Assembly: GCA_003222855.1 (NCBI GenBank)
Contig: QHXH01000101.1
Coordinates: 1 to 13,151 of the forward strand
Origin: Acidobacteriota bacterium
GTDB taxonomy: Bacteria > Acidobacteriota > Blastocatellia > Pyrinomonadales > Pyrinomonadaceae
Direction of reading: 5' to 3'
DNA length: 13,151 bases
The notes under the pieces were generated by a model that made no database searches, had not been told where the DNA came from, and saw only the letters and a list, made by a program, of their open reading frames with translations. Shown piece by piece: positions 1 through 6,598 of the stretch. Position 1 is the stretch's first letter; each line of letters starts with the position of its first letter. A program made the position numbers and the translations under genes.

Positions 1-817
1 GTGCCGAAATCTTTGATCGTTATGGGCGCGGGCGCCGTCGGGGTTGAGTTCGCTTCCGTCTATTCACGCTTTGGCGCCGAGACAACGATCGTCGAGTTGT
101 TGCCACGTCTGGTTCCGCTTGAAGACCAAGAGGTCTCTGCCGAACTCGCCAAATCATTTCGCAAGCGCGCTATCAAATCTCAGGTCGATACCAAACTTGA
201 TGGAAGCCGAGATGCTGCTGGTCGCCGTCGGTCGAATGCCTTTCACCGAAGGGCTCGGACTCGAAGGCACGAAGATTAAAGTCGAAAAAGGATTTATCAA
301 GGTCAACGAATTCCAACAGACAGACGAGAAGAACGTCTACGCGATCGGCGATGTCGTGCCGACGCCTTTGCTGGCGCACCTCGCTTCGAAAGAAGGCATC
401 GTGGCGGTCGAGCATCTGGCGGGCAAGAATCCGCGGCCAATCAATCTGCGTCTGGTGCCGAATTGCACTTACTGCGATCCCGAAGTCGCTTCAGTTGGTT
501 TGACTGAGGCAAAAGCAAAAGAAGCCGGCTATGACGTCAAGGTCGGCAAGTTTCCGTTCAGTGCTTCCGGCAAGGCGCGCATCCTCGGCGAAGAAGAAGG
601 CTTCGTAAAAATCGTCGCCGAGAAAAAGTATGATGAGATTCTCGGCGTGCACATCATCGGCCCGCATGCGACGGAATTGATCGCTGAAGCCTGTGTGGCG
701 ATGCAACTGGAGTCAACTGCGGAAGAGTTGGGCAACACGATGCACGCGCACCCGACAGTTTCCGAAGCCGTCATGGAAGCCGCCGAGGGCGTGCACGACA
801 AGACAATTCATATTTGA
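1..817 (+). pseudogene. lpdA: Dihydrolipoyl dehydrogenase (E3), 5'-partial, with internal deletion and frameshift
   Basis: E3 is the FAD enzyme that reoxidises the dihydrolipoyl arm of E2 and passes electrons to NAD+. The N-terminal FAD domain with the redox disulfide lies before the window. Frame 1 from base 1 shows the NAD-binding motif GAGAVGVEF followed by the acidic TIVE strand end, and runs sensibly to about base 198 (TKLD). The family sequence then resumes in frame 2 near base 203 (EAEMLLVAVGR). It continues through the FAD-binding AIGDVV (about 347-364), the dimerisation domain and the catalytic HAHPTVSE box (743-766) to the stop at 815-817. Compared with the family, roughly 24-26 residues between these blocks are missing and the net loss is 3n+2 bases, so the reading frame breaks. 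Either the gene is inactive or the assembly lost about 71-77 bases here. The identity as E3 is secure; the state of the gene is not. It lies 72 bp upstream of E1 alpha, as expected for a complex operon. Confidence 0.85.
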
Positions 818-821
818 AGTC

Positions 822-875
822 CGACAAACTTTAGTTTGTCGATTTCCTGGTTCGACGACAAACTGAAGTTTGTCG
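822..875. repeat. Two tandem short palindromes after lpdA
   Basis: Two near-identical palindromes sit side by side in the 72-bp gap between E3 and E1 alpha. The first (822-841) has arms CGACAAACT and AGTTTGTCG around a TT loop. The second (856-875) has the same 9-bp arms around GA. The arms are perfect in both. They would form strong hairpins in RNA on either strand. No T-run follows, so a classical terminator is unlikely. Related shorter palindromes occur at 6537-6582, 7817-7830 and 11609-11625, which suggests a dispersed family. Confidence 0.85.
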
Positions 876-889
876 AACATTTTTCCACA

Positions 890-2032
890 ATGGTAGAGAA
901 GGCGAAAAACGAAAATCGAAAAGGCGGCCCGCGTCGCCGCCGTCCCGGCTTTGAAATGCGCATCAGTACCAAGTATGCGCCGCGCAAGTTTGCTGAGGGT
1001 CAACCGCGAAGTTGCATCACAGGGTCTTCCCTAACTGAAGGGCAGATGCTCGAGCTTTATCGCTATCTCAAACTGACGCGTCTGGTCGAAGAGCGCATCG
1101 TCAATCTCTATCGGCAAACCAAGGTTGTCGGCGGCGTGTATCGATCTCTCGGACAGGAAGCGACCGCGGTCGGATCGGCTTATGCGCTGCGGCCCGACGA
1201 TTTCATCACGCCGATCATTCGCGATCTCGGTTCAGTCTTCGTCAAGGGAATTCGGCCGCGCGAAATCTTTGCGCAGTACATGGCCAAAGCATGGGGACCT
1301 TCCGGCGGAAAAGATCTCAACGTGCATTTCGGCTACATGGATAAAGGGTTCATTGGCCCAATCTCGCATCTCGGCGACATGATTCCGGTGATGACCGGAA
1401 TCCTTCTGGGCGCGCGCATGCAGAAGAAAGACATTGTGGGCCTTGCTTACATTGGTGATGGCGGCGCGAGCACGGGCGCGTTTTATGAAGGGATGAACTT
1501 TGCCGCGGTGCAGCGTCTGCCGCTCGTCGTAATCGTCGAATCCAACCATTACGCGTATTCGACGCCGACGAATATGCAGACGGCGGTGCGCAACCTCGCT
1601 GAGAAAGCGGCAGCTTTCGGCATTCCCGGTTACATCGTCGATGGCAACGACGTGATCGCCTGCTATGAAGTCACGAAGCAGGCAATCAAACATGCGCGTG
1701 CCGGCCAGGGCGCGGTCTTGATCGAAGCCAAGACCTATCGCCGCAAGGGTCATGCCGAGCACGACGATCAGCGTTATGTTCCCGAAGGCGAGATCGAGTA
1801 TTGGGAAAAGGAGAACGATCCGATCGATCGCTTTGAAAGGTTCCTGCTCGAGCAGAAAGTTGCGACCAAAGAAAAGCTGGACGAGATTACCGCCGATGTG
1901 ATGCGTGAGATCGATGAAGACAGTGAATGGGCTGAAAGTTCGCCGATGCCTGAGCCTGAAACCGCTGTCTACGGAGTCTTTGATAACTCGATCGTGCCGC
2001 CGGCGTTTCGGCCGCAGGTGTTGGAGTCATGA
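890..2032 (+). CDS. pdhA: 2-oxoacid dehydrogenase E1 component, alpha subunit
   Basis: This is the thiamine-diphosphate E1 alpha subunit (380 aa), which pairs with E1 beta to decarboxylate a 2-oxoacid and reductively acylate the lipoyl arm of E2. The thiamine motif begins with GDGGAS at residues 189-194 and ends with SNHYAY around residue 219; most relatives have NN where this has SN. The segment KGHAEHDDQRYVP resembles the active-site loop that is phosphorylated in mitochondrial homologs. The first about 50 residues are a basic, arginine-rich extension (RRRR) before the conserved domain. I chose ATG 890 because an upstream TTG at 836 lies inside a palindromic repeat; ATG 956 is also possible, and neither has a clear Shine-Dalgarno site. 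Substrate is unresolved: pyruvate, branched-chain oxoacids or acetoin would all fit, so the symbol is by analogy. Confidence 0.9.
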   Translation: MVEKAKNENRKGGPRRRRPGFEMRISTKYAPRKFAEGQPRSCITGSSLTEGQMLELYRYLKLTRLVEERIVNLYRQTKVVGGVYRSLGQEATAVGSAYALRPDDFITPIIRDLGSVFVKGIRPREIFAQYMAKAWGPSGGKDLNVHFGYMDKGFIGPISHLGDMIPVMTGILLGARMQKKDIVGLAYIGDGGASTGAFYEGMNFAAVQRLPLVVIVESNHYAYSTPTNMQTAVRNLAEKAAAFGIPGYIVDGNDVIACYEVTKQAIKHARAGQGAVLIEAKTYRRKGHAEHDDQRYVPEGEIEYWEKENDPIDRFERFLLEQKVATKEKLDEITADVMREIDEDSEWAESSPMPEPETAVYGVFDNSIVPPAFRPQVLES

Positions 2033-2053
2033 TCGCGTTTTTCGTGGATTGAG

Positions 2054-2148
2054 GTCAGTACCGGAAGTGGTAGCGACCGGATTAGTTGTTGCCAATCTCG
2101 ACCGCGGGATCCATTGAGACCCGGTCGCTACCGCTCCCCGGTACTGAC
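2054..2148. repeat. Inverted repeat element, GTCAGTACC family, copy A
   Basis: A 95-bp element between E1 alpha and E1 beta, starting 21 bp after the E1 alpha stop. The left arm (2054-2080) begins GTCAGTACCGG and ends TAGCGACCGG. The right arm (2121-2148) is its reverse complement apart from one inserted base and two or three substitutions. The 40-bp centre is not symmetrical. The same arm sequence recurs at 3207-3299, in part at 7840-7868, and once as a single arm at 13055-13076, which marks this as a dispersed REP/MITE-like repeat. It contains no gene. Transcribed, it would form a long hairpin inside the operon mRNA. Confidence 0.88.
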
Positions 2149-2175
2149 TCCATAACCACGAATTCTCAATTCGCA

Positions 2176-3204
2176 ATGTCAACTGCACTAAAAAAAGCGC
2201 GCAAACTCGAAAGCCCACCGCGTGGCGGCCTGGCTACCATGGTCGAAGCCATTCGCGCTGGGATTTGGGAAGAGATGGAGCGCGACCCGACTGTCTTCCT
2301 GATCGGCGAGGACGTCGGTGTCTATGGCGGCGCATTCAAAGTCACGGAAGGCATCATCGATCACTTTGGCAAAGAACGAGTGATCGATACGCCGATCTCG
2401 GAAGCGGCAATCGTCGGCGCCGCGTGCGGCGCGGCCCTGATGGGCATGAAGCCGGTGGCCGAGTTTCAGTTCATCGATTTCATCTCATGCGGTTTCGATC
2501 TGCTGACTAACTACGCGGCAAAGTGTCGCTATCGCTGGGGCGCGAACATTCCCGCGGTCTTTCGCGGGCCCTGCGGCTCGGGCGTGCGCTCGGGTCCGTT
2601 TCACTCGCTCAACGCCGAATCGTTCTTCCTGAATACCGCGGGACTGAAAATCGTCGAACCTTCGACTGCGTACGACGCCAAAGGATTGATCAAGGCCGCG
2701 ATTCGCGATCCTGATCCGGTGCTTTATTTCGAGCACAAGAAACTTTATCGCCTGCCACGTTTGCGCGAAGAACTGCCGGAAGCTGATTACATCGTCGAAA
2801 TTGGTAAAGCTCGAGTCGCGCGCGCAGGCCGCGACGTTTCCGTCTTCACCTTCGGCGCACAGGTGTTAACTGCGCTCGATGCGGCGGAAGAGTTAGAGAA
2901 AGAAGGACTGGATGTCGAAGTAATCGATCTGCGCACGCTCGCGCCGCTTGATAAAGAATCTATTCTCGCGAGCGTCAGGAAAACGAGCCGCGCGCTGATC
3001 CTGCACGAAGCATCATTGACCGGCGGGATTGGAGGAGAAATCGCCGCGATCATTTCCGCCGAAGCTTTTGAATGGCTCGATGCGCCGGTGGTGCGCGTCG
3101 CTTCGATCGACACGCCCGTTCCCTATTCGCCCCCGCTCGAAGACTATTACTTGCCGCAAGTGAAAGACGTGGTTGACGCGGCGCGGAAATTAGCGGCTTA
3201 CTAG
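2176..3204 (+). CDS. pdhB: 2-oxoacid dehydrogenase E1 component, beta subunit
   Basis: E1 beta (342 aa) completes the heterotetrameric E1 with the alpha subunit encoded just upstream. The N-terminal pyrimidine-binding half carries FLIGEDVGVYGGAFKVTEG at residues 41-59, followed by the DTPISEAAIVGAA segment and the RGPCGSGVRSGPFHS loop with the conserved histidine. The C-terminal transketolase-like half ends with GGIGGEIAA and DTPVPYSPPLE, both typical of the family. ATG 2176 was chosen because it is the first start after repeat element A; reading further upstream would run through the repeat. This leaves a short, basic, non-conserved N-terminal tail of about 20 residues. No strong ribosome-binding site is visible. 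The family assignment is firm; pyruvate versus branched-chain substrate is not resolved. Confidence 0.92.
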   Translation: MSTALKKARKLESPPRGGLATMVEAIRAGIWEEMERDPTVFLIGEDVGVYGGAFKVTEGIIDHFGKERVIDTPISEAAIVGAACGAALMGMKPVAEFQFIDFISCGFDLLTNYAAKCRYRWGANIPAVFRGPCGSGVRSGPFHSLNAESFFLNTAGLKIVEPSTAYDAKGLIKAAIRDPDPVLYFEHKKLYRLPRLREELPEADYIVEIGKARVARAGRDVSVFTFGAQVLTALDAAEELEKEGLDVEVIDLRTLAPLDKESILASVRKTSRALILHEASLTGGIGGEIAAIISAEAFEWLDAPVVRVASIDTPVPYSPPLEDYYLPQVKDVVDAARKLAAY

Positions 3205-3206
3205 CA

Positions 3207-3299
3207 GTCAGTGCCGGGAGCGGTAGCGACCGGGTTTCGTGTCGCTTGAGACTTTGCGGAGAAAAGAATTACCGGGCCGCTATCGCTCCCAGTACTGAC
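3207..3299. repeat. Inverted repeat element, GTCAGTACC family, copy B
   Basis: A 93-bp element that begins two bases after the E1 beta stop codon. The left arm (3207-3235) starts GTCAGTGCCGGGAGCGG. The right arm (3271-3299) reads, on the other strand, GTCAGTACTGGGAGCGATAG. The arms match over 29 positions with five differences, and several of these would be tolerated as G-U pairs in RNA. It is clearly the same family as 2054-2148 but has an unrelated 35-bp centre, so the arms rather than the loop define the family. It ends 24 bp before the start of the DUF4242 gene. Confidence 0.88.
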
Positions 3300-3323
3300 C
3301 TCATTACTGATTGGAGAAGCAGC

Positions 3324-3596
3324 ATGCCGAAGTACGTAATTGAACGCGAAATCCCCGGAGCCGGAAACATGTCACCGCAGGACCTGCAAGCAGTTTCACA
3401 AAAATCATGCAGCGTCCTGCAGAATCTCGGACCCCAGATTCAGTGGGTGCAAAGCTATGTCACCGGGGACAAGATTTACTGCATCTACATCGCGCCGAGC
3501 GAAGACATGATTCGCACGCACGCCCAACAAGGTGGTTTTCCCGCGAATCGCATTTCCGAAATAAAAACTACGATCGATCCGACGACGGCGGAGTAA
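3324..3596 (+). CDS. DUF4242 domain-containing small protein
   Basis: A 90-residue protein that is all one domain of the DUF4242 type, recognised from MPKYVIEREIPGAG at the start, IQWVQSYV in the middle and the GGFPANRI...DPTTAE ending. Some members of this family are small ferredoxin-like-fold proteins reported to bind nickel; the role of this one is unknown. Visible candidate ligands are Cys29, Cys53 and His66. There is no signal peptide, so it should be cytoplasmic. ATG 3324 is preceded at good distance by GGAG (3313-3316), whereas the longer frame from 3246 starts inside repeat element B. It lies between E1 beta and E2, 33 bp before the E2 start, and should be co-transcribed with the dehydrogenase complex. 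A link to that complex is inference from position only. Confidence 0.85.
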   Translation: MPKYVIEREIPGAGNMSPQDLQAVSQKSCSVLQNLGPQIQWVQSYVTGDKIYCIYIAPSEDMIRTHAQQGGFPANRISEIKTTIDPTTAE

Positions 3597-3629
3597 ACTC
3601 TAAACTAAACATTTTTTTATGGAGTCATC

Positions 3630-5111
3630 ATGCCTACTGAAGTTGTAATGCCGCAGATGGGCGAATCCATCGCGGAAGGAACAATTACCAAATGGTTGAA
3701 GAACGTCGGCGATCATGTCGAGCGTGACGAACCGTTATTCGAGATTTCGACGGACAAAGTCGACGCTGAAATTCCTTCGCCGGCGGCCGGGACTCTCACC
3801 GACATTAAATTCAAGGAAGGCGAAACCGTTGAAATAAACACTGTGGTGGCAGTGCTCGACGGTGAGGGGGCAAAACCTTCCGCCGACGCAGCAGCGGCAA
3901 AAGATCAGGAGGCCCCCGTTCAAGCTGAAACAGCGCAAGCTGAATCTCCGCGAGCTGAAGCGAAGCCGGCGGAGCCGGTGCCTGTCGTCGAGTTGCCAAA
4001 GCGCGCTGCACCCGCGGCGCCTCCGCCCGGAAGCCCTGCACCGCCAGCTTCTGCGGCTTCGTCTCACAAGACAGAAGTGAAACCACTGGTGCGAAAAAGC
4101 GATGCCGGCAGCGCAAAGCCGGCGACCTCCAGCGGCAACGGCGGTGCTTCCGCCGAAGAGTTGCGTCGCACAAAATCCAGTCCGCTGGTGCGCAAGATTG
4201 CCGAAGAACACGGCATCGACGTTAAGCAACTCGAAGGCACCGGCATGAGCGGCCGCGTCACCAAGAATGACATTCTCAGCTTCATAGAATCTGGCGCCAC
4301 GCCGCAACGCGCAGCCGCGGCTCCATCAACCGGACCGGCGCAACCGAAGGCTGCGCCGCCGGCCGGCGCGACCGAACCTCAAACAATGCCGGCGACGAAA
4401 CCTGCCGCTGGCGATCGGGTTGAACAGATGAGCGTCATGCGCAAAAAGATCGCGGAGCATATGGTCCTTTCGCGCCGCACCTCTGCGCACGTCACGACGG
4501 TCTATGAAATTGACATGAGTAAGATCTCGAAACTGCGCGAAGAAAACCGCGCAGCATTTGAGGAGCGCACCGGCACGAAGCTTACGTACATGCCGTTCAT
4601 CTTTAAGGCCGTTACCGATGCGATTCGCAAGTTTCCCGTATTTAATTCACAAGTCAGCGGCGATCAGATCATCTATAAACGCGACATCAATCTCGGCATG
4701 GCCGTCGCGCTTGATGGGGGCTTGATTGTGCCGGTAATTAGGCGCGCCGACGATCTTTCGATCTCTGGCCTGGCGCGCGCCGCGAACGATCTCGCCGATC
4801 GTGCTCGAACAAAGCAGTTGAAACCTGATGAAGTAGCCGCCGGAACCTTCACCATTACCAATCCGGGCGTATTCGGGGGATTGTTCGGTACGCCGATCAT
4901 CAACCAGCCGCAAGTCGCGATTCTCGGCGTTGGCAAGATCGAAAAGCGCACCAAAGTTCTTACCTCGACTGACGGTGAAGACTATGTCGCTATTCGCAGC
5001 ATGGCTTATTTCGCGCTCAGCTTCGATCATCGCATCATCGACGGCGCGGACGCTGAGAAATTTTTGGCAGACATCAAAGAACGACTCGAGTCAGGACAAT
5101 TCGCGATCTAG
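3630..5111 (+). CDS. 2-oxoacid dehydrogenase E2 component (dihydrolipoamide acyltransferase)
   Basis: E2 (493 aa) forms the core of the complex and transfers the acyl group from its lipoyl arm to CoA. Residues 1-77 are a lipoyl domain with the lipoylated lysine in EISTDKVDAEI (Lys43). Then follow an Ala/Pro-rich linker (about 80-180), the E1/E3-binding domain (about 183-221, SPLVRKIAEEHGID...GRVTKNDIL), a second Ala/Pro linker, and the acyltransferase domain from about 264. This last domain ends in DHRIIDG with catalytic His467 and Asp471. The STDKVDAEIPSP lipoyl context is common in branched-chain and oxoglutarate-type E2 proteins, while the heteromeric E1 upstream excludes classical oxoglutarate dehydrogenase. 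I therefore leave the symbol open (pdhC or bkdB-like). ATG 3630 has GGAG at 3621-3624. It is the last gene of the operon; a perfect inverted repeat follows the stop. Confidence 0.93.
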   Translation: MPTEVVMPQMGESIAEGTITKWLKNVGDHVERDEPLFEISTDKVDAEIPSPAAGTLTDIKFKEGETVEINTVVAVLDGEGAKPSADAAAAKDQEAPVQAETAQAESPRAEAKPAEPVPVVELPKRAAPAAPPPGSPAPPASAASSHKTEVKPLVRKSDAGSAKPATSSGNGGASAEELRRTKSSPLVRKIAEEHGIDVKQLEGTGMSGRVTKNDILSFIESGATPQRAAAAPSTGPAQPKAAPPAGATEPQTMPATKPAAGDRVEQMSVMRKKIAEHMVLSRRTSAHVTTVYEIDMSKISKLREENRAAFEERTGTKLTYMPFIFKAVTDAIRKFPVFNSQVSGDQIIYKRDINLGMAVALDGGLIVPVIRRADDLSISGLARAANDLADRARTKQLKPDEVAAGTFTITNPGVFGGLFGTPIINQPQVAILGVGKIEKRTKVLTSTDGEDYVAIRSMAYFALSFDHRIIDGADAEKFLADIKERLESGQFAI

Positions 5112-5114
5112 ATG

Positions 5115-5218
5115 GTGTCAGAAGCCCGACCGTGAGGGAGGGCAACGGGCAGCATCAGTCACTTCATTAACGTTCCGATTAATCGCGTTGCCCTCCCTCA
5201 CGGTCGGGCTTCTGACAC
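5115..5218. repeat. 33-bp perfect inverted repeat downstream of E2
   Basis: Left arm 5115-5147 starts GTGTCAGAAGCCCGACC and right arm 5186-5218 is its exact reverse complement over 33 bp, with a 38-bp asymmetric centre. It begins three bases after the E2 stop codon. Its arms (AGCCCGACCGTGAGGGAGGG) differ from the GTCAGTACC family at 2054 and 3207, so it is a second kind of element. A perfect 33-bp match suggests recent insertion or strong selection. It may help end or stabilise the operon transcript, but no T-run follows the stem. Confidence 0.92.
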
Positions 5219-5297
5219 ACTTTCTTGCAATCGCGTAGCGAAGAAATAATGAATCGCAGCTAAGTGCTCTCAATCTCGCGTTTCGCGAATTATCCTC

Positions 5298-5325
5298 TTG
5301 ACACCACCAGATCGTTCTATACTAT
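5298..5325 (+). promoter_or_regulatory. Putative sigma70-type promoter for the OmpA-like gene
   Basis: A perfect -35 hexamer TTGACA (5298-5303) is followed by the T/A-rich stretch TCTATACTAT. The -10 could be TACTAT (5320-5325, 16-bp spacer) or TATACT (5318-5323, 14-bp spacer, closer in sequence but poorly spaced). Transcription would start around 5331-5335 and leave a leader of about 165 bases before the ATG at 5498. It lies in the 386-bp gap after the dehydrogenase operon, the natural place for a new transcription unit. Prediction is by eye only. Confidence 0.5.
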
Positions 5326-5334
5326 TCGTCATCT

Positions 5335-5497
5335 TAAGTTGATGAGTGCCAGCCTTGAAGCTCATTAACCCGACGTTCTGGCAAGCGGTCTGCACGATCT
5401 GCGGGCAACGTAAATCAGGAGTTCATCGTCTGAACTCAAAACTTCGCCGATGCGGTCAGGGCTGCGCGTTCGGCGACCAAAATAAGGAGCTGAATTT
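5335..5497 (+). promoter_or_regulatory. Possible structured 5' leader of the OmpA-like gene
   Basis: The leader after the predicted promoter contains several perfect short stems. ATGAG 5342-5346 pairs with CTCAT 5361-5365. TGCCAG 5347-5352 pairs with CTGGCA 5378-5383; these two are interleaved, so they are alternative or pseudoknotted. GAGTTCA 5419-5425 pairs with TGAACTC 5431-5437. TCGCCGA 5444-5450 pairs with TCGGCGA 5470-5476 and ends just before the ribosome-binding site TAAGGAG (5483-5489). I recognise no known riboswitch class. The same stretch is also an open frame (see 5346-5501), so coding and structural readings compete. Confidence 0.35.
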
Positions 5498-5501
5498 ATG
5501 A
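5346..5501 (+). CDS. Possible 51-aa Cys-rich small protein or leader peptide
   Basis: An open frame from GTG 5346 to TGA 5499-5501 encodes 51 residues with CTIC at 16-19 and CGQGC at 36-40, a spacing reminiscent of a small zinc ribbon. The frame is closed upstream by TGA at 5343-5345, so the start must be GTG 5346 or TTG 5355. Its stop overlaps the ATG of the OmpA-like gene in an ATGA arrangement, the classic geometry for translational coupling. Against it: no clear Shine-Dalgarno site precedes the GTG, the start is nonstandard, I recognise no family, and an open frame of this length can arise by chance. I would treat it as a hypothesis. Confidence 0.25.
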   Translation: MPALKLINPTFWQAVCTICGQRKSGVHRLNSKLRRCGQGCAFGDQNKELNL

Positions 5502-6532
5502 AGGTGAAAATATTTCGATCGATAGTGCTCGCTTTCGGGTTGACGCTGGCTCTTTCCCCATTAGCTTTCGGACAAACCTCGACTCAAACACAAAACGCGC
5601 CGACTGATGCGTCAAGAGCCCGCTCTGTAGCCAGCGGCGAGAAGATGAAAATCAAAGGCGTAGTGGTGCGCCGCGATGCGGACACGTTTACGCTCCGTGA
5701 TCTTAACGGCGTTGACACCGTGGTCCGGCTGACCGACCGAACGTCGGTGAAGTCCAGTGGTGGCTTCCTTCGCAGTGGCAACAATTATGGATCAACCAAC
5801 ATTCTGCGTGGCCTGAATCTGGAAGTCGAAGGCCGCGGCGGATCAAACGGTGAATTGAACGCCGAAAGAGTTCGGTTCAATGAATCTGATTTGCGCACGG
5901 CTCGCGCAGTTGAATCGCGGGCAACGCCGCTGGAAGAGCGCGCCAACGCAACCGAAGGACGGCTGAGCGAAGTCGAGCAGAACGCCCAGAAGCTTTCCGG
6001 CCAGCTCGATGAGCTCGCTGCGGTTTCCAACGCAGCGCGCGGCGGCGCCAAAGCCGCACAGGAAACTGCGGACGCGGCAGTGGCGGGCGTGAATGCAACC
6101 AACGATCGCATCTCGGCGCTTGACGATTATGTGCCGCAGGATTCGATCGCCGTCAACTTCCGGGTCGGCAGCTCGATTCTGAATGCCGATGCCAGGACTA
6201 AACTCGACGCGATCGCGACGAAGGCCCTCAACGCCAAGGGCTATGTGCTTGAAGTTACCGGCTATGCCGATTCAACCGGGGCCACCGAGCGCAATCGGGT
6301 GTTGAGCCAACGTCGCGCTGATGCCGTCATTCGTTACCTGGTTGAGAATCATCAGATACCCCTGCGGCGCATTGTGACGCCTTATGGTTTTGGTGCATCG
6401 AACCCGGTTGCCGATAACAAAACTCGCGAAGGTCGCGCAGAAAATCGGCGCGTCGAAGTGAAGGTGCTGGTAAACAAAGGCCTGACTTCGCCCGCGCCAA
6501 CCATTAACCGGGGCAGCGGCAGCGGCCAATAG
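5498..6532 (+). CDS. Exported OmpA-family C-terminal domain protein
   Basis: A 344-residue exported protein that probably tethers the envelope to peptidoglycan. Residues 1-25 form a Sec signal peptide (MKVKIFRSIVLAFG...LAFG). Residues about 50-128 are a beta-rich region (KIKGVVVRRDADTFTLRD) resembling DUF5666-type domains. Residues about 143-208 are an Ala-rich coiled coil with heptad character (LEERANATEGRLSEVEQ), reminiscent of Lpp/OprI-like spacers. Residues about 215-330 are an OmpA C-terminal domain, with GYADSTGATERNRVLSQRRA and the late arginine cluster ENRRVEVKV, the segments that bind diaminopimelate peptidoglycan. No N-terminal beta-barrel is present, so it is not a porin. The start is well supported by TAAGGAG at 5483-5489. 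A promoter candidate at 5298 suggests its own transcription unit, perhaps with the VWA gene behind. Confidence 0.9.
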   Translation: MKVKIFRSIVLAFGLTLALSPLAFGQTSTQTQNAPTDASRARSVASGEKMKIKGVVVRRDADTFTLRDLNGVDTVVRLTDRTSVKSSGGFLRSGNNYGSTNILRGLNLEVEGRGGSNGELNAERVRFNESDLRTARAVESRATPLEERANATEGRLSEVEQNAQKLSGQLDELAAVSNAARGGAKAAQETADAAVAGVNATNDRISALDDYVPQDSIAVNFRVGSSILNADARTKLDAIATKALNAKGYVLEVTGYADSTGATERNRVLSQRRADAVIRYLVENHQIPLRRIVTPYGFGASNPVADNKTREGRAENRRVEVKVLVNKGLTSPAPTINRGSGSGQ

Positions 6533-6536
6533 GTAG

Positions 6537-6582
6537 CGCAAACTGTTAGTTTGCGATTGGACAGCGCAACTTAACAAGTTGC
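6537..6582. repeat. Pair of short palindromes after the OmpA-like gene
   Basis: Two hairpins follow the stop codon by four bases. The first has arms CGCAAACT (6537-6544) and AGTTTGCG (6548-6555) with a GTT loop. The second has arms GCAACTT (6566-6572) and AAGTTGC (6576-6582) with an AAC loop. Both arms are perfect. They share the CAAACT/AGTTTG core with the tandem palindromes at 822-875. No poly-T follows. As at 822-875, the palindromes occur as a tandem pair. Confidence 0.82.
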
Positions 6583-6598
6583 TTTACATTGCCAACGA

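Noticed and set aside
822..875. Tandem palindromes considered as a CRISPR array or a rho-independent terminator
   Set aside because: Only two units with no regular spacers, and no T-run after either stem.
836..889. Upstream extension of the E1 alpha frame to a TTG at 836
   Set aside because: The extra codons read through the tandem palindromic repeat and encode no conserved sequence; ATG 890 is preferred.
1232..1762. 176-codon minus-strand open frame opposite E1 alpha
   Set aside because: Fully antisense to a conserved gene, no recognisable domain; a shadow of GC-rich codon use.
2086..2175. Upstream extension of the E1 beta frame
   Set aside because: It translates the right half of repeat element A; ATG 2176 lies right after the repeat and leaves a normal-length protein.
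3735..4307. 190-codon minus-strand open frame opposite the E2 lipoyl and linker region
   Set aside because: Low-complexity Arg/Cys-rich translation, the expected antisense of Ala/Pro linkers.
4930..5238. Plus-strand open frame overlapping the E2 3' end
   Set aside because: It is out of frame with E2 and runs through the perfect inverted repeat; no protein-like signature.
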